64,000 bases of DNA. Origin: Paracoccaceae bacterium. GTDB taxonomy: Bacteria > Pseudomonadota > Alphaproteobacteria > Rhodobacterales > Rhodobacteraceae. Both the position numbers and the translations under genes were made by a program. Positions 8,066-15,823 of this stretch are shown in pieces. The stretch covers positions 310,001-374,000 of the forward strand of contig JADGFD010000001.1 in NCBI GenBank assembly GCA_016744015.1, written 5' to 3'. Position 1 is the stretch's first letter; each line of letters starts with the position of its first letter. The notes under the pieces are model-generated. The model was not told the origin of the DNA. It ran no database searches and saw only the letters and a list, made by a program, of their open reading frames with translations.

Positions 8066-8941
8066 ATGAACGATGCAAGCGATAACCTTCGGGGCGCTAT
8101 CTTGATGATGGTCGCCATGGCTGTATATGTAATCAATGACGCCTTGATGAAGCTCGCCTCTGTTGATGTTTCGCTGGCGCAAGGCGTGTTTGTGCGCGGG
8201 ATGATTGCCAGCTCTATGATGATGGTTTTTGCGCATTACAAAGGCCACCTGTTCTTTCCGGCAAGCTGGGCCGAGATCAAAGTGATTGCCTTGCGGGCCG
8301 GGGCGGAAATCTCTGCAACTTTCTGTTATTTAACGGCCTTGTTTAACATGCCGCTCGCCAGCTCTACAGCTATTTTGCAATCTTTGCCGCTGGCCGTTAC
8401 GCTGGCGGGGGCGCTGTTTTTGGGAGAAAAGGTGGGCTGGCGGCGCTATCTGGCGATCTCGATCGGCTTTGCTGGCGTGCTGATTATCATTCGCCCCGGC
8501 GGCGATGATTTTAACGCTTTCGCCCTGTGGGCCGTAGCGGCGGTTGGACTTATTACGCTAAGAGATATGCTGGCCGCAAAGCTCAGCAAGCGGGTGCCGT
8601 CTATTTTTGTGGCTTTGTTTACCGCTGTTGGCGTGACGCTGGCCGCGGGGCTGGTGGCGGCTTTTCAGCCGTGGCAGCCGATATCGACGGGAAATCTTGC
8701 ATATCTGGCATCTGCCGCAGCGTTTATTTTGGTGGGGTATATCACTTCGGTTAGCGCTATGCGCTATGGCGAAATCGCTTTTGTGGCACCGTTTCGTTAC
8801 ACGATATTGGTCTGGGCACTGCTGCTGGGTGTTTTTGTGTTTAAGGATTACCCCGATTTTTGGACAATTGTTGGCACGGGTATTGTTGTGGGCACGGGCG
8901 TGTTTACTTTTTACCGGGAACAGCGGATGCAAAAAACTTAG
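8066..8941 (+). CDS. EamA family (DMT) transporter
   Basis: This 291-residue membrane protein has ten hydrophobic segments arranged as two EamA repeats; repeat one includes 'NMPLASSTAILQSLPLAVTLAGALFLGEKVGWRR'-type sequence in pieces, and repeat two ends 'YTILVWALLLGVFVFKDYPD'. Members export metabolites or drugs; S-adenosylmethionine-type transporters belong to the same superfamily. Substrate unknown. It is divergent from sodB (155 bp apart), with AGGA about ten bases before the ATG. It converges on the Lrp-type regulator, with a strong AT-rich hairpin between the two. Confidence 0.85.
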   Translation: MNDASDNLRGAILMMVAMAVYVINDALMKLASVDVSLAQGVFVRGMIASSMMMVFAHYKGHLFFPASWAEIKVIALRAGAEISATFCYLTALFNMPLASSTAILQSLPLAVTLAGALFLGEKVGWRRYLAISIGFAGVLIIIRPGGDDFNAFALWAVAAVGLITLRDMLAAKLSKRVPSIFVALFTAVGVTLAAGLVAAFQPWQPISTGNLAYLASAAAFILVGYITSVSAMRYGEIAFVAPFRYTILVWALLLGVFVFKDYPDFWTIVGTGIVVGTGVFTFYREQRMQKT

Positions 8942-8982
8942 AGCGGGATTTATCTGTTATAAAGCAATGAGGTAGATGCAAT

Positions 8983-9012
8983 TTTATTAACCTATTTACC
9001 TAGGTTAATAAA
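8983..9012. terminator. 12-bp perfect inverted repeat between convergent genes
   Basis: TTTATTAACCTA and TAGGTTAATAAA are exact reverse complements separated by TTTACC. The position between the convergent EamA and Lrp-type genes suggests a bidirectional terminator, but the stem is AT-rich and no long T-tract follows on either strand. A dyad operator is the alternative. Confidence 0.45.
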
Positions 9013-9051
9013 CAAATAGATGCGCTTGCGCGCGGTGCATTTTTGACGGTG

Positions 9052-9516
9052 TTAAAGCGGAATAGGCCGCTGCTCCTCAATCGCTTCCATGGCGAAGTAT
9101 GAGGTCACGGAGTCAAGCTCCACGCGCTCGATGAGGCGTTGATAAACGCTGTCATAGCTTGCCATATCATGGGTCACGACTTTAAGCATATAGTCATAAT
9201 CGCCGCCAATGCGGAAAAAATCCATCACCTCGGGCAGGTTTGAAACATGCCGCCGGAAGGTTTTAAGCCAATCCGCTGAGTGATGCCGCGTGCGCACCAT
9301 GACAAAAACCACCAGCCCCAGCCCGAGCTTTTCGCGGTCCAACTGCGCAGTGGAACCTTTGATGATCCCGCTTTCCCGCAGCGCCTTTAGCCGCCGCCAG
9401 CACGCATTTTGCGAAAGGCCAACCTTTTCAGCGAGGTCACGCTGGGAAAGGGCGGCATCAGCTTGTAGAGCTGTAAGAATGAGGCGGTCAATATGATCTG
9501 GATTATTGGTTTTCAT
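9052..9516 (-). CDS. Lrp/AsnC family transcriptional regulator
   Basis: A 154-residue regulator with an N-terminal winged helix-turn-helix ('DRLILTALQADAALSQRDLAEKVGLSQNACWRRLKAL') given here only as family description, and a C-terminal RAM (ACT-like) ligand domain with 'GDYDYMLKVVTHDMASYD'. Family members sense amino acids. The gene is divergent from a class V aminotransferase with 99 bp between, so that enzyme is the likely target (inference). I chose the ATG at 9516, because the longer frame to a GTG at 9549 would add eleven residues not typical of the family. Two 12-bp direct repeats flank the shared promoter region. Confidence 0.88.
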   Translation of the reverse strand: MKTNNPDHIDRLILTALQADAALSQRDLAEKVGLSQNACWRRLKALRESGIIKGSTAQLDREKLGLGLVVFVMVRTRHHSADWLKTFRRHVSNLPEVMDFFRIGGDYDYMLKVVTHDMASYDSVYQRLIERVELDSVTSYFAMEAIEEQRPIPL

Positions 9517-9577
9517 TGGGTCAAATGACACAGTATTTGGGAAAAACACAAGGAAAAAGATAGTAATTATTGGTTTT
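9502..9577. promoter_or_regulatory. Two direct repeats in the Lrp/aminotransferase divergent region
   Basis: ATTATTGGTTTT occurs at 9502-9513 and again at 9566-9577, 64 bp apart (about six helical turns) and on the same face of the DNA. One copy lies in the first codons of the regulator, the other just before the aminotransferase promoter. This is a plausible operator arrangement for an Lrp-type octamer, which wraps DNA. Confidence 0.4.
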
Positions 9578-9615
9578 TGCTGGGGTATTGTCTCGAAACT
9601 TATAAGGAGCTCTTC

Positions 9616-10986
9616 ATGCTGACCGAATTTCGCAAATCGTTACTTTCCGATAATCCAACCGAAACCATCCGCAATGGTTTGATCGGTGAGGGCCTTAGCT
9701 ACCCCGGCCGCAATGGCGATGTGCCGATGATCTATGCAGACTATGTCGCCTCGGGCCGCGCGTTAAAACAGGTAGAAGACTTTATGCTGGCGCGTGTGCT
9801 GCCTTTTTATGCCAATCCTCACACAGAGGATTCCTACTGTGGCGCTTATGTTAATAAGCTGCGGGCGCAATCCCGCGCTGAAATTGCGCGGCTTACCAAG
9901 GCTGAGGGTTGTGCGGTGGTGTTTACCGGCAGTGGCGCTTCGGCGGGGCTCGGGCGGTTGCCCGCGCTTTTGGGCGTGGAGGAGGCTGAAAACCCTGTGG
10001 TGCTGCTCGGGCCATACGAGCATCATTCCAACCTGCTGCCATGGCGGGAAAGCAAAGCTTTGGTGATCGAGATCCCTGAAGGGCCGGATGGCGGGCCGGA
10101 TTTGGCGCTGCTGGAAGAAACCCTGCAAAGGCATAAGGGGGCCGACTTGCTCATTGGCAGCTTTTCGGCAGCTTCAAATGTAACGGGTATCTTGACAGAT
10201 GTGGGCCCCGTTACCCGGCTGATCAAAGCACATGGCGGGGTGTCGGTTTGGGATTATGCGGGCGGCGCGCCTTATCTTAGCATTGATATGGCCACGGGAA
10301 CGGATGCTGAAAAGGATGTGGTGGTCGCCTCTGCCCATAAATTTGCGGGTGGGCCTGGTGGTTCGGGCGTGATGATCTTGCGGCCGTCGGTCGTGCGGCG
10401 GCAAACACCCACCCAGCCGGGCGGCGGCACGGTGCGGTTCGTGTCACCTTGGGGGCATGATTATTTGGAAGATGTGGTGGCGCGTGAGGAAGCGGGGACG
10501 CCCAACCTTTCGGGTGATATCCGCGCGGCGCTGGCGTTTATCGTAAAGGATGTGATCGGGCAATGCACCATTGACACGCGCGAACGGGAGTTGAACGTGA
10601 TGGCCAAAGCAGGGCTTGGCGGCTTGGAGAATCTGACGATTTTGGGCGTGGATAGCCAGCACCGCTTGCCGATATTTTCCATGCTGGTCCGCGATCGAGC
10701 TGGTAATGTCGTTAGTTCCGAGCAGATCACCCGTGACTTGAGCGAGGTTTACGGTATTCAGGCGCGCGGTGGCTGTGCTTGTGCCGGGCCATATGGGCAC
10801 CGGTTGCTGCATGTGGATAAGGAAAACTCTGCCGAATTGCGCTGCCAGATATTGGCGGGGCATGACCAGTTAAAACCGGGCTGGGTGCGGTTGAATTTTA
10901 GCTATTTGATGAGCGACGAGACGGTTCGCTATATTATTCAGAGCCTGCAAGCCCTCGTGCGCTCCTATGCGCAGACGGCAGCCTAG
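9616..10986 (+). CDS. Class V aminotransferase / cysteine desulfurase-like enzyme
   Basis: A 456-residue PLP enzyme of fold type I, class V. The PLP-binding lysine is in 'VVASAHKFAGGPGGSG', preceded by 'SVWDYAGGAPYLSIDM' with the Asp that contacts the pyridine nitrogen. The C-terminal domain includes 'GIQARGGCACAGPYGHRLL', whose Cys resembles the mobile catalytic Cys of desulfurases. Whether it releases sulfur or transaminates is not decidable by eye. AAGGAG lies eight bases before the ATG at 9616; a longer frame to 9577 has no ribosome-binding site. The divergent Lrp-type gene probably regulates it. Downstream lies a large repeat block. Confidence 0.82.
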   Translation: MLTEFRKSLLSDNPTETIRNGLIGEGLSYPGRNGDVPMIYADYVASGRALKQVEDFMLARVLPFYANPHTEDSYCGAYVNKLRAQSRAEIARLTKAEGCAVVFTGSGASAGLGRLPALLGVEEAENPVVLLGPYEHHSNLLPWRESKALVIEIPEGPDGGPDLALLEETLQRHKGADLLIGSFSAASNVTGILTDVGPVTRLIKAHGGVSVWDYAGGAPYLSIDMATGTDAEKDVVVASAHKFAGGPGGSGVMILRPSVVRRQTPTQPGGGTVRFVSPWGHDYLEDVVAREEAGTPNLSGDIRAALAFIVKDVIGQCTIDTRERELNVMAKAGLGGLENLTILGVDSQHRLPIFSMLVRDRAGNVVSSEQITRDLSEVYGIQARGGCACAGPYGHRLLHVDKENSAELRCQILAGHDQLKPGWVRLNFSYLMSDETVRYIIQSLQALVRSYAQTAA

Positions 10987-10994
10987 AGGCCTGC

Positions 10995-11100
10995 GCACCG
11001 AGCATCGTGAGGCTACGGCCAGCGGCAGGCGTTTTTCAGCTTGCTGGAAAATGTGCTTTTGTCGAGTGGGGCTTTAGCCCCGCAGAGACAAAAGCAAGCT
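10995..11100 (+). repeat. Dispersed structured repeat, copy b
   Basis: This is a complete copy. It has the core CCGAGCATCGTGAGG (diverged), the TTTTTCAGCTTGCTGGAAAA hairpin, and a long hairpin with arms TGCTTTTGTC (11054-11063) and GACAAAAGCA (11087-11096) around an inner GGGGCTTTAGCCCC. It starts nine bases after the aminotransferase stop codon. Confidence 0.75.
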
Positions 11101-11150
11101 CGGGGCTGCCAGACAGCTCCGGCGTCGCGCTTCCTCGGGGAGCCTACCGA

Positions 11151-11222
11151 AGCAATTTGTATGCAAAATTGCGCTTTAAAGTCGCCAGCAATTTGTATGC
11201 AAAATTGCGCTTTAAAGTCGCC
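11151..11222 (+). repeat. Tandem duplication of a 36-bp palindromic unit
   Basis: Two identical 36-bp units lie at 11151-11186 and 11187-11222. Each contains GCAATTT-GTATGC-AAAATTGC, an inverted repeat. A homologous single unit in inverse orientation occurs inside repeat copy d near 30660-30695, with 8 differences in 36 that partly preserve the pairing. The tandem sits in, and disrupts, the reading frame of the hydratase remnant at 11224-11398. The stretch 11399-11661 shows no gene that I can support. Confidence 0.8.
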
Positions 11223-11223
11223 C

Positions 11224-11398
11224 CCTCGTCAGCGCGTGCGGCGCCTTCGCCTTGAAAGCGGGCGTTTTCATCGGGGAACACAGGGTTACCAAAGCTAAGG
11301 TTAACCGTGCCGGTCTTGCCAGCCGCATAGGCGGGCAGGCGGTAATGGCCAGCTTTCGGGGAGGGTAATGTCCGGACTTTATCGCCTAGTTGAAGAGG
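11224..11398 (-). pseudogene. Nitrile hydratase beta-subunit remnant
   Basis: On the minus strand the frame reads 'LGDKVRTL', 'KAGHYRLPAYAAGKTGTV' and 'FGNPVFPDENARFQGEG', matching the C-terminal SH3-like domain of nitrile hydratase (or thiocyanate hydrolase) beta subunits, whose usual pattern is 'VGD.VR......GHTRLP.Y.RG..G.V......VFPD.NA...GE'. A stop codon lies immediately before it, no start or N-terminal domain is present, and the C-terminal end runs into the tandem 36-bp repeats. It is a fragment of a once longer gene. The assignment is by motif memory. Confidence 0.65.
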
Positions 11399-11661
11399 CT
11401 AAGCCATCAAGGCGGAGAATGTCGGATAAGCAACAGGTGGTATAGGCGCTTGCGGCTAACATAAGCTTATGGATATTGAAGAAGCTGACCTCGGAAACTC
11501 AATCGCGCGCACATGTCTGCAAGGCGTGGGGTGCTTTGACGAGTATAAAAGCGTTGCAACCTAAGGCTACTCTATCGGGGGCCTTGCGGCGCTGGGTGTA
11601 TCAGGCCCTGCGGGCGCGTCGGGACACAACGCCCTATCAAAAGAGCCTGAAAGCCGCGCTA

Positions 11662-12726
11662 TCACGCCGTGGCCAGCCGAAAGGTGCGGTTGTCTAGCAC
11701 GGCATCAGCCAGCTTGGCCCCAACCCAAAAGCAAAACAGCGCGATCCAAGCGGTGAGCGAGAAAACCGAGGTGCCAGTGACGCCGTTACCAATGGCACAG
11801 CCCCCAGCGAGCATGCCGCCAAAGCCCATGAGCGCCGCGCCTGCAAGATAGCGCCGCATGGAACTGGCCCCTTCAAAGCCTTGGCATTTATAGGTGCGGG
11901 TGATTTGCGCGGTGGCAAAAGAGCCGAGAAACACACCGGGCACAAGACCAATGGCAAAGGTCGGGACGGCGCTGGTTTTGAGGAAATACATCAGAGTATT
12001 GGCTGAGGGACCGGTGAAAGTGAGGCTCTCGATTGAGGTCGGCTCAAAGCTGACAGCCGCTAGCGAATAGGTGGCAAACCAGCCAAGCGCCACGGCAAAA
12101 CCAACGCCTGCGCCAAAGAACAACATACTAAACCCAACGCGGTTTTTATAAGCGATATAGATAGCATAAAGCGCAAAGCCCACGCCCATGAGCATGCCGA
12201 AACCGCCGGGGAGGCCAAGGGCATCCAGCAAGTTTACGTTGCGCCCGTCAGGGGTGACCCACAGGCTGGCGAGGGAGTCTCGCAACGGCGAAAGCCAGCC
12301 ATGCAGGCTCATTTGCGCAAAAATCGCAAATACGAGGCCGGAAATCATTGCCCGCAAATTGCCCGTGGCTGCCAGCACCAAAAGCCGCCCCGAGCAGCCG
12401 CGCGCCATTACCATGCCAACGCCAAAAAGTAGCCCGCCAATAATAGCCCCCGAGATGGAGCCGGGCACGGCCAGAATACGGGCCTCCGAGAGGTCAATAT
12501 AGTTGAAATAGACAGCAAATTGCGTCCAGAAAAGTGCGGTGGCAAAGGTGAGCAGCCACACCGCTGTGCGGGGGCCAATTTGGCCACGGGCAAATTCAAC
12601 CGCCGAGGCCCGCAGGCAAAACTGCGAGCGCTGGGCGGCGATGCCAAATATCACACCAATAATAAGCCCCGCGAGGGCTTTTGTATTGGCTTCACCAAGC
12701 CCGTCCATCAGGCTTACGATATCCAT
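11662..12726 (-). CDS. YeeE/YedE family sulfur-compound transporter
   Basis: This 354-residue inner-membrane protein has about nine hydrophobic segments. The family's conserved cysteines are visible in 'QRSQFCLRASAVEF', 'VMARGCSGRLLVLA' and 'GGMLAGGCAIGNGVTG'; in the thiosulfate transporter TsuA/YeeE such cysteines line the substrate path. The protein therefore probably imports thiosulfate or a related sulfur species. The start has AAGGA upstream. An FNR-like dyad (TTGACCTAGATCAT) lies 59 bp upstream of the start, suggesting oxygen-linked control. It is divergent from a class V PLP enzyme, which fits a sulfur theme. Confidence 0.85.
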   Translation of the reverse strand: MDIVSLMDGLGEANTKALAGLIIGVIFGIAAQRSQFCLRASAVEFARGQIGPRTAVWLLTFATALFWTQFAVYFNYIDLSEARILAVPGSISGAIIGGLLFGVGMVMARGCSGRLLVLAATGNLRAMISGLVFAIFAQMSLHGWLSPLRDSLASLWVTPDGRNVNLLDALGLPGGFGMLMGVGFALYAIYIAYKNRVGFSMLFFGAGVGFAVALGWFATYSLAAVSFEPTSIESLTFTGPSANTLMYFLKTSAVPTFAIGLVPGVFLGSFATAQITRTYKCQGFEGASSMRRYLAGAALMGFGGMLAGGCAIGNGVTGTSVFSLTAWIALFCFWVGAKLADAVLDNRTFRLATA

Positions 12727-12784
12727 ACCGCGAATCCTTATAAGTATTGCAATTATCGAATATGATTGAAGCTTTCGGCTTTCA

Positions 12785-12798
12785 TTGACCTAGATCAT
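12785..12798. promoter_or_regulatory. FNR/FnrL-like binding site
   Basis: TTGAC-CTAG-ATCAT matches the FNR/CRP-type dyad TTGAT/C-N4-A/GTCAA at nearly every position and lies 59 bp before the YeeE/YedE start codon and 291 bp before the divergent class V gene. The rest of the 362-bp gap (12727-13088) shows AT-rich stretches but no other signal I can name. Confidence 0.5.
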
Positions 12799-13088
12799 GA
12801 TGCAGTGAGCAAATTCGTGCGCGTGGTCTTTTCGTTGGAAAAAAGGGGGGTTGCGGTCGCGCGCTGTCGGTTATGGGTAGAATCTCGTCGATTAACCCTC
12901 ATAGAAACTCAATAAAAAACTACAGAATGTATTTATAAATAAGTTTTAGCATTTCGTCTCTCTTTTGAGTTGATAACTGTAACAGGCGCGGTTCCAATTG
13001 ATAGCTGAAAGCAAAGCCGTTTTGAGCTTGACCTTTGGCGGCCTCTGAAGTCCTATTTCGGTAGATTTTAGCTTTTCAGGATACGCCC

Positions 13089-14306
13089 ATGCTCGATATT
13101 AGTTTCATCCGCGCCCAGTTTCCAGCCTTTACCGAGGCCCCGCTGCAAGGGCAGGCGTTTTTTGAGAATGCCGGCGGGAGCTATACCTGCGGACCGGTGA
13201 TAGACCGGCTCACGCGGTATTATAAGCAGCGCAAGGTGCAGCCATACTATCCGTTTGAGGCCAGCCGATTGGCCGGCGAGGAAATGGATGAGGCGCGGGT
13301 GCGGCTTTCGGCGGTGCTGAATATTAAGGCGGATGAGTTGAGCTTTGGGCCGTCAACAACGCAAAACACCTATGTTTTGGCGCAGGCGTTTGGGCAAATG
13401 CTCAGCGAGGGTGACGCGATTATTGTGACCAACCAAGACCATGAAGCCAATACCGGCCCATGGCGGCGGCTGGAAGCCCGCGGCATTGAGGTGCGGGAAT
13501 GGCAGGTGAATGAGGTGGGGCATTTGGACCCGTCGGCCCTATCGGCGATGCTGGATGATAAGGTGAAACTGGTGTGCTTTCCTCATGTTTCTAACCTTGT
13601 GGGAGAGATTAACCCCGTGGCGGAGATATGTGAAATGATCCGCGCGGCGGGGGCCTATTCTTGCGTAGATGGTGTGAGTGCGGCGCCCCATGGGCTGCCA
13701 GATGTGGGCGGGCTCGGGGCAGATATATACCTGTTTTCGGCTTATAAAACCTATGGCCCGCATCAGGGCATTATGGCGATAAAGCGCGCGCTGGCGGATG
13801 CGCTGCCAAACCAAGGCCACTATTTTAACGAGGCCGTTCGTTATAAGCGCTTTACCCCCGCTGGGCCGGACCACGCACAGGTGGCAGCCTGCGCGGGCAT
13901 GGTGGATTATCTTGATGCTGTGTATGCGCACCATTTTGGAGTTGAGCCGGATGCCGCTGCGCGAGGCAGGGCTGTGCACAGCTTAAGTCTCACACACGAG
14001 CGCCGTTTGCTGGCGCCGCTGATAGATTATTTGCGCGGGCGAAATGATGTGCGGCTGCTGGGGCCACAAAGCGCCGAAGGGCGGGTGGCCACTGTTTCTG
14101 TGGTTGCCAACCGGCCCGGCTATGAGCTGGCGCAAGCCTTGGTGCCTGAGGGGATTATGGCGGGGGGTGGTGATTTTTATGCGGTGCGGCTGCTGGAAAC
14201 GCTGGGGATTGCGCCCGAACACGGCGCGCTAAGGCTGAGCTTTGTGCACTATACGCATGAGGATGAAGTGCAAAAGCTGATTGGGGCGCTGGATAAGGTT
14301 TTATAG
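13089..14306 (+). CDS. Class V aminotransferase, cysteine desulfurase-like
   Basis: A 405-residue PLP enzyme related to selenocysteine lyase/cysteine desulfurases (NifS-like group of the class V family). It opens 'MLDISFIRAQFPAF' and has 'FFENAGGSY', where desulfurases have 'YLDNAAT'. The PLP lysine is in 'YLFSAYKTYGPHQG', and 'AYSCVDGVSAAPHG' supplies the Asp. No clear C-terminal catalytic Cys loop is seen, so an aminotransferase or lyase role other than sulfur release is possible. TCAGGA precedes the ATG. It is divergent from the sulfur transporter and stands upstream of a repeat block. Confidence 0.8.
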   Translation: MLDISFIRAQFPAFTEAPLQGQAFFENAGGSYTCGPVIDRLTRYYKQRKVQPYYPFEASRLAGEEMDEARVRLSAVLNIKADELSFGPSTTQNTYVLAQAFGQMLSEGDAIIVTNQDHEANTGPWRRLEARGIEVREWQVNEVGHLDPSALSAMLDDKVKLVCFPHVSNLVGEINPVAEICEMIRAAGAYSCVDGVSAAPHGLPDVGGLGADIYLFSAYKTYGPHQGIMAIKRALADALPNQGHYFNEAVRYKRFTPAGPDHAQVAACAGMVDYLDAVYAHHFGVEPDAAARGRAVHSLSLTHERRLLAPLIDYLRGRNDVRLLGPQSAEGRVATVSVVANRPGYELAQALVPEGIMAGGGDFYAVRLLETLGIAPEHGALRLSFVHYTHEDEVQKLIGALDKVL

Positions 14307-14333
14307 CCCGATTAAGCGCTGCCCCTTCATTTT

Positions 14334-14460
14334 CCGGTGCTACGCACCGGACCGCGCCTCGCCTTCGGCTCGGCAGCGGCGCGTCAACCCTTGCGCGTTT
14401 GGCGAGTTTTTGCCCGCGCCGCGCTGCGAGCTCAGCGCTTGTGGCGGGTGCTGAAAGGTG
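14334..14460. repeat. Palindromic intergenic repeats, copy f
   Basis: CCGGTGC-TAC-GCACCGG (14334-14350) is a perfect hairpin. Next comes the dispersed core in reverse orientation (GCCTCGCCTTCGGCTCGGC, i.e. CCGAGCCGAAGGCGAGGC on the minus strand). AGCGCTTGTGGCG at about 14434-14446 is shared with the inverted repeat at 22740. The bases between this block and copy c show no gene. Confidence 0.55.
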
Positions 14461-14605
14461 CAGCTTTGATAGGCAGGCGGTTTAACGATGGCTGGTTATA
14501 TTAACAGCATTTAGCCGCGAAATACCTTTTCAGGTGCGACAAGAGGCTCGTTCGTTTCAGTGCGGCGCGGGCGGAATCTCGCCATGCAATGCCAACCTCA
14601 ACGCG

Positions 14606-14715
14606 CCGCCACCGAGCGCAGCGAGGCCACGGCCGGCGGCAACCCGTGTTTTCAGCTTGCTGACAACCGTGCCTTGGCCAAGGGGGGCTTTAGCTCCCCG
14701 CAGCCAAGGCAGGCT
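14606..14715 (+). repeat. Dispersed structured repeat, copy c
   Basis: Core CCGAGCGCAGCGAGGCCACGG, then TTTTCAGCTTGCTGACAA, then a long hairpin with arms TGCCTTGGC (14670-14678) and GCCAAGGCA (14703-14711) around GGGGGGCTTTAGCTCCCC. The arms differ in sequence from copies b and d, yet remain perfectly complementary. Confidence 0.75.
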
Positions 14716-14764
14716 CGGCGGGTAGCTATGTGCAAACGCAAATTTTTAGATCTAGGCCCTGCTG

Positions 14765-15100
14765 TCAGCCCTTGCGGTGAGCCCATAATATGGGCGCGGC
14801 GGCTATAAACAGCAGTTTCAACCCAAAGATGGCGTAGCCTTGGCCTTCGCTAACGGTAATGGATCCATAGCCCAAATAGGCGCCCCATGCTGCCAGCACG
14901 GCTACGTTAATAATGAGGGCACGTTTTGAGGTGCTAAAAGGGGTGGCAACGATGTTTTGCAGGGAAAATACGGTAACGCCGCCAACAAGCAGCATCGCAA
15001 CGTCAAAATCAACATAGGTCCCTTGCCCATTGAAGATAACGCCTAATATTCCATCCCAATAATGATAGGCAAACCAGACGGTGGCCAAAACTAAGGACAC
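14765..15100 (-). CDS. Hypothetical small membrane protein
   Basis: At least 111 residues with three to four hydrophobic segments ('LVLATVWFAYHYW', 'VDFDVAMLLVGGVTVFSL', 'ALIINVAVLAAWGAYLGY', 'IFGLKLLFIAAAPILW'). I do not recognise a family. The start is uncertain: the first canonical codon is a GTG at 15100, but the frame is open, with a sensible hydrophobic lead ('LQKIWQPFCVSLVLA'), back to the stop codon of the upstream DUF6134 gene. An ATT at 15139 directly after that stop is the only earlier initiator-like codon. The two genes are therefore probably co-transcribed and translationally coupled. Confidence 0.55.
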   Translation of the reverse strand: MSLVLATVWFAYHYWDGILGVIFNGQGTYVDFDVAMLLVGGVTVFSLQNIVATPFSTSKRALIINVAVLAAWGAYLGYGSITVSEGQGYAIFGLKLLFIAAAPILWAHRKG

Positions 15101-15139
15101 ACAGAAGGGTTGCCATATCTTTTGAAGGGCAGTCTCAAT

Positions 15140-15823
15140 TTACCCTCGCCAAATTCGGTTCAGTGAGCCCCCGCGGCTAGACATAGCAATGCGGGCGGTG
15201 CGGCCCGCCACGCTGAAGCTGCTGCCCATCCATTCAAAATTGCTATCATAGTAGAGATCAGTGTTTACCCCCCCGCGGAGCGCATAGCGGGTGCAGGGGG
15301 TCTCGCCTTCGTTTGTTTGGAAATTTGCAGCGCCAACGCGGCCAATTGTGGGGGTGAAAACCTTGCCGTTTTGGGTATTGATCCATGTGCGACGCTCCAG
15401 AAAATCGGTCGTGAAATAGCTGGTGGTTGCAGGGTTGCCCTCAACAAGGCCTTGATAGCCGCTGCCATCCATTTCCAGCCCGCGCCCTGTGCGGGTGGCA
15501 TTGGCATGCTCAATAGGGCCATTATTATTGGTGCGTGAGCGGATTTCTTGTAGCGCGCCACCCCGCCAGCTTTCACGGTTGCTGAGCTGGTAATTAAAAT
15601 TAATGATGCCCAGAATGCTGACACGAAGGGAAACCTCGATTTCGGCATCCACGCGGCTGCCACTGCGGCTTAGGCGCACGCTGGACTCCCCCACTTTTTT
15701 GCGGCCAAGATACACGGCAAATTGCCGCGTGGCCGAGGCCGCAGAGGCCGGGCCAGCAGGCAGGCTGGCTATGGTTAGGCTGGCACCGGTGAGAGCCAAA
15801 AACTGGCGGCGATCAGGAAACAT
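15140..15823 (-). CDS. DUF6134 family exported protein with Tat-like signal
   Basis: A 227-residue protein beginning 'MFPDRRQFLALTGASLTI' followed by an alanine-rich cleavage region ('PAGPASAAS'), a twin-arginine signal (R-R-x-F-L). The mature part is beta-rich ('RQFAVYLGRKKVGESSVRL', 'NRESWRGGALQEIRSRTNNNG') and matches what I remember of the DUF6134 proteins, which are exported proteins of unknown function. AAGAGG precedes the ATG. The downstream small membrane protein gene shares its reading frame after a single stop, so the pair is likely one operon. Confidence 0.7.
   Translation of the reverse strand: MFPDRRQFLALTGASLTIASLPAGPASAASATRQFAVYLGRKKVGESSVRLSRSGSRVDAEIEVSLRVSILGIINFNYQLSNRESWRGGALQEIRSRTNNNGPIEHANATRTGRGLEMDGSGYQGLVEGNPATTSYFTTDFLERRTWINTQNGKVFTPTIGRVGAANFQTNEGETPCTRYALRGGVNTDLYYDSNFEWMGSSFSVAGRTARIAMSSRGGSLNRIWRG

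Noticed and set aside
11007-11298. Plus-strand open frames of 82-85 residues across the 36-bp tandem
   Set aside because: They are translations of repeat DNA (the duplicated peptide mirrors the tandem) and have no family likeness; the minus strand carries the hydratase remnant.
11476-11697. A 73-residue plus-strand frame ahead of the YeeE gene
   Set aside because: No recognisable domain, no ribosome-binding site, and its end overlaps the stop of the antisense transporter gene.
14534-14808. Open frames on the plus strand across the repeat block before 14765
   Set aside because: They run through copy c of the repeat, have low-complexity Ala/Arg/Pro content and no ribosome-binding site.
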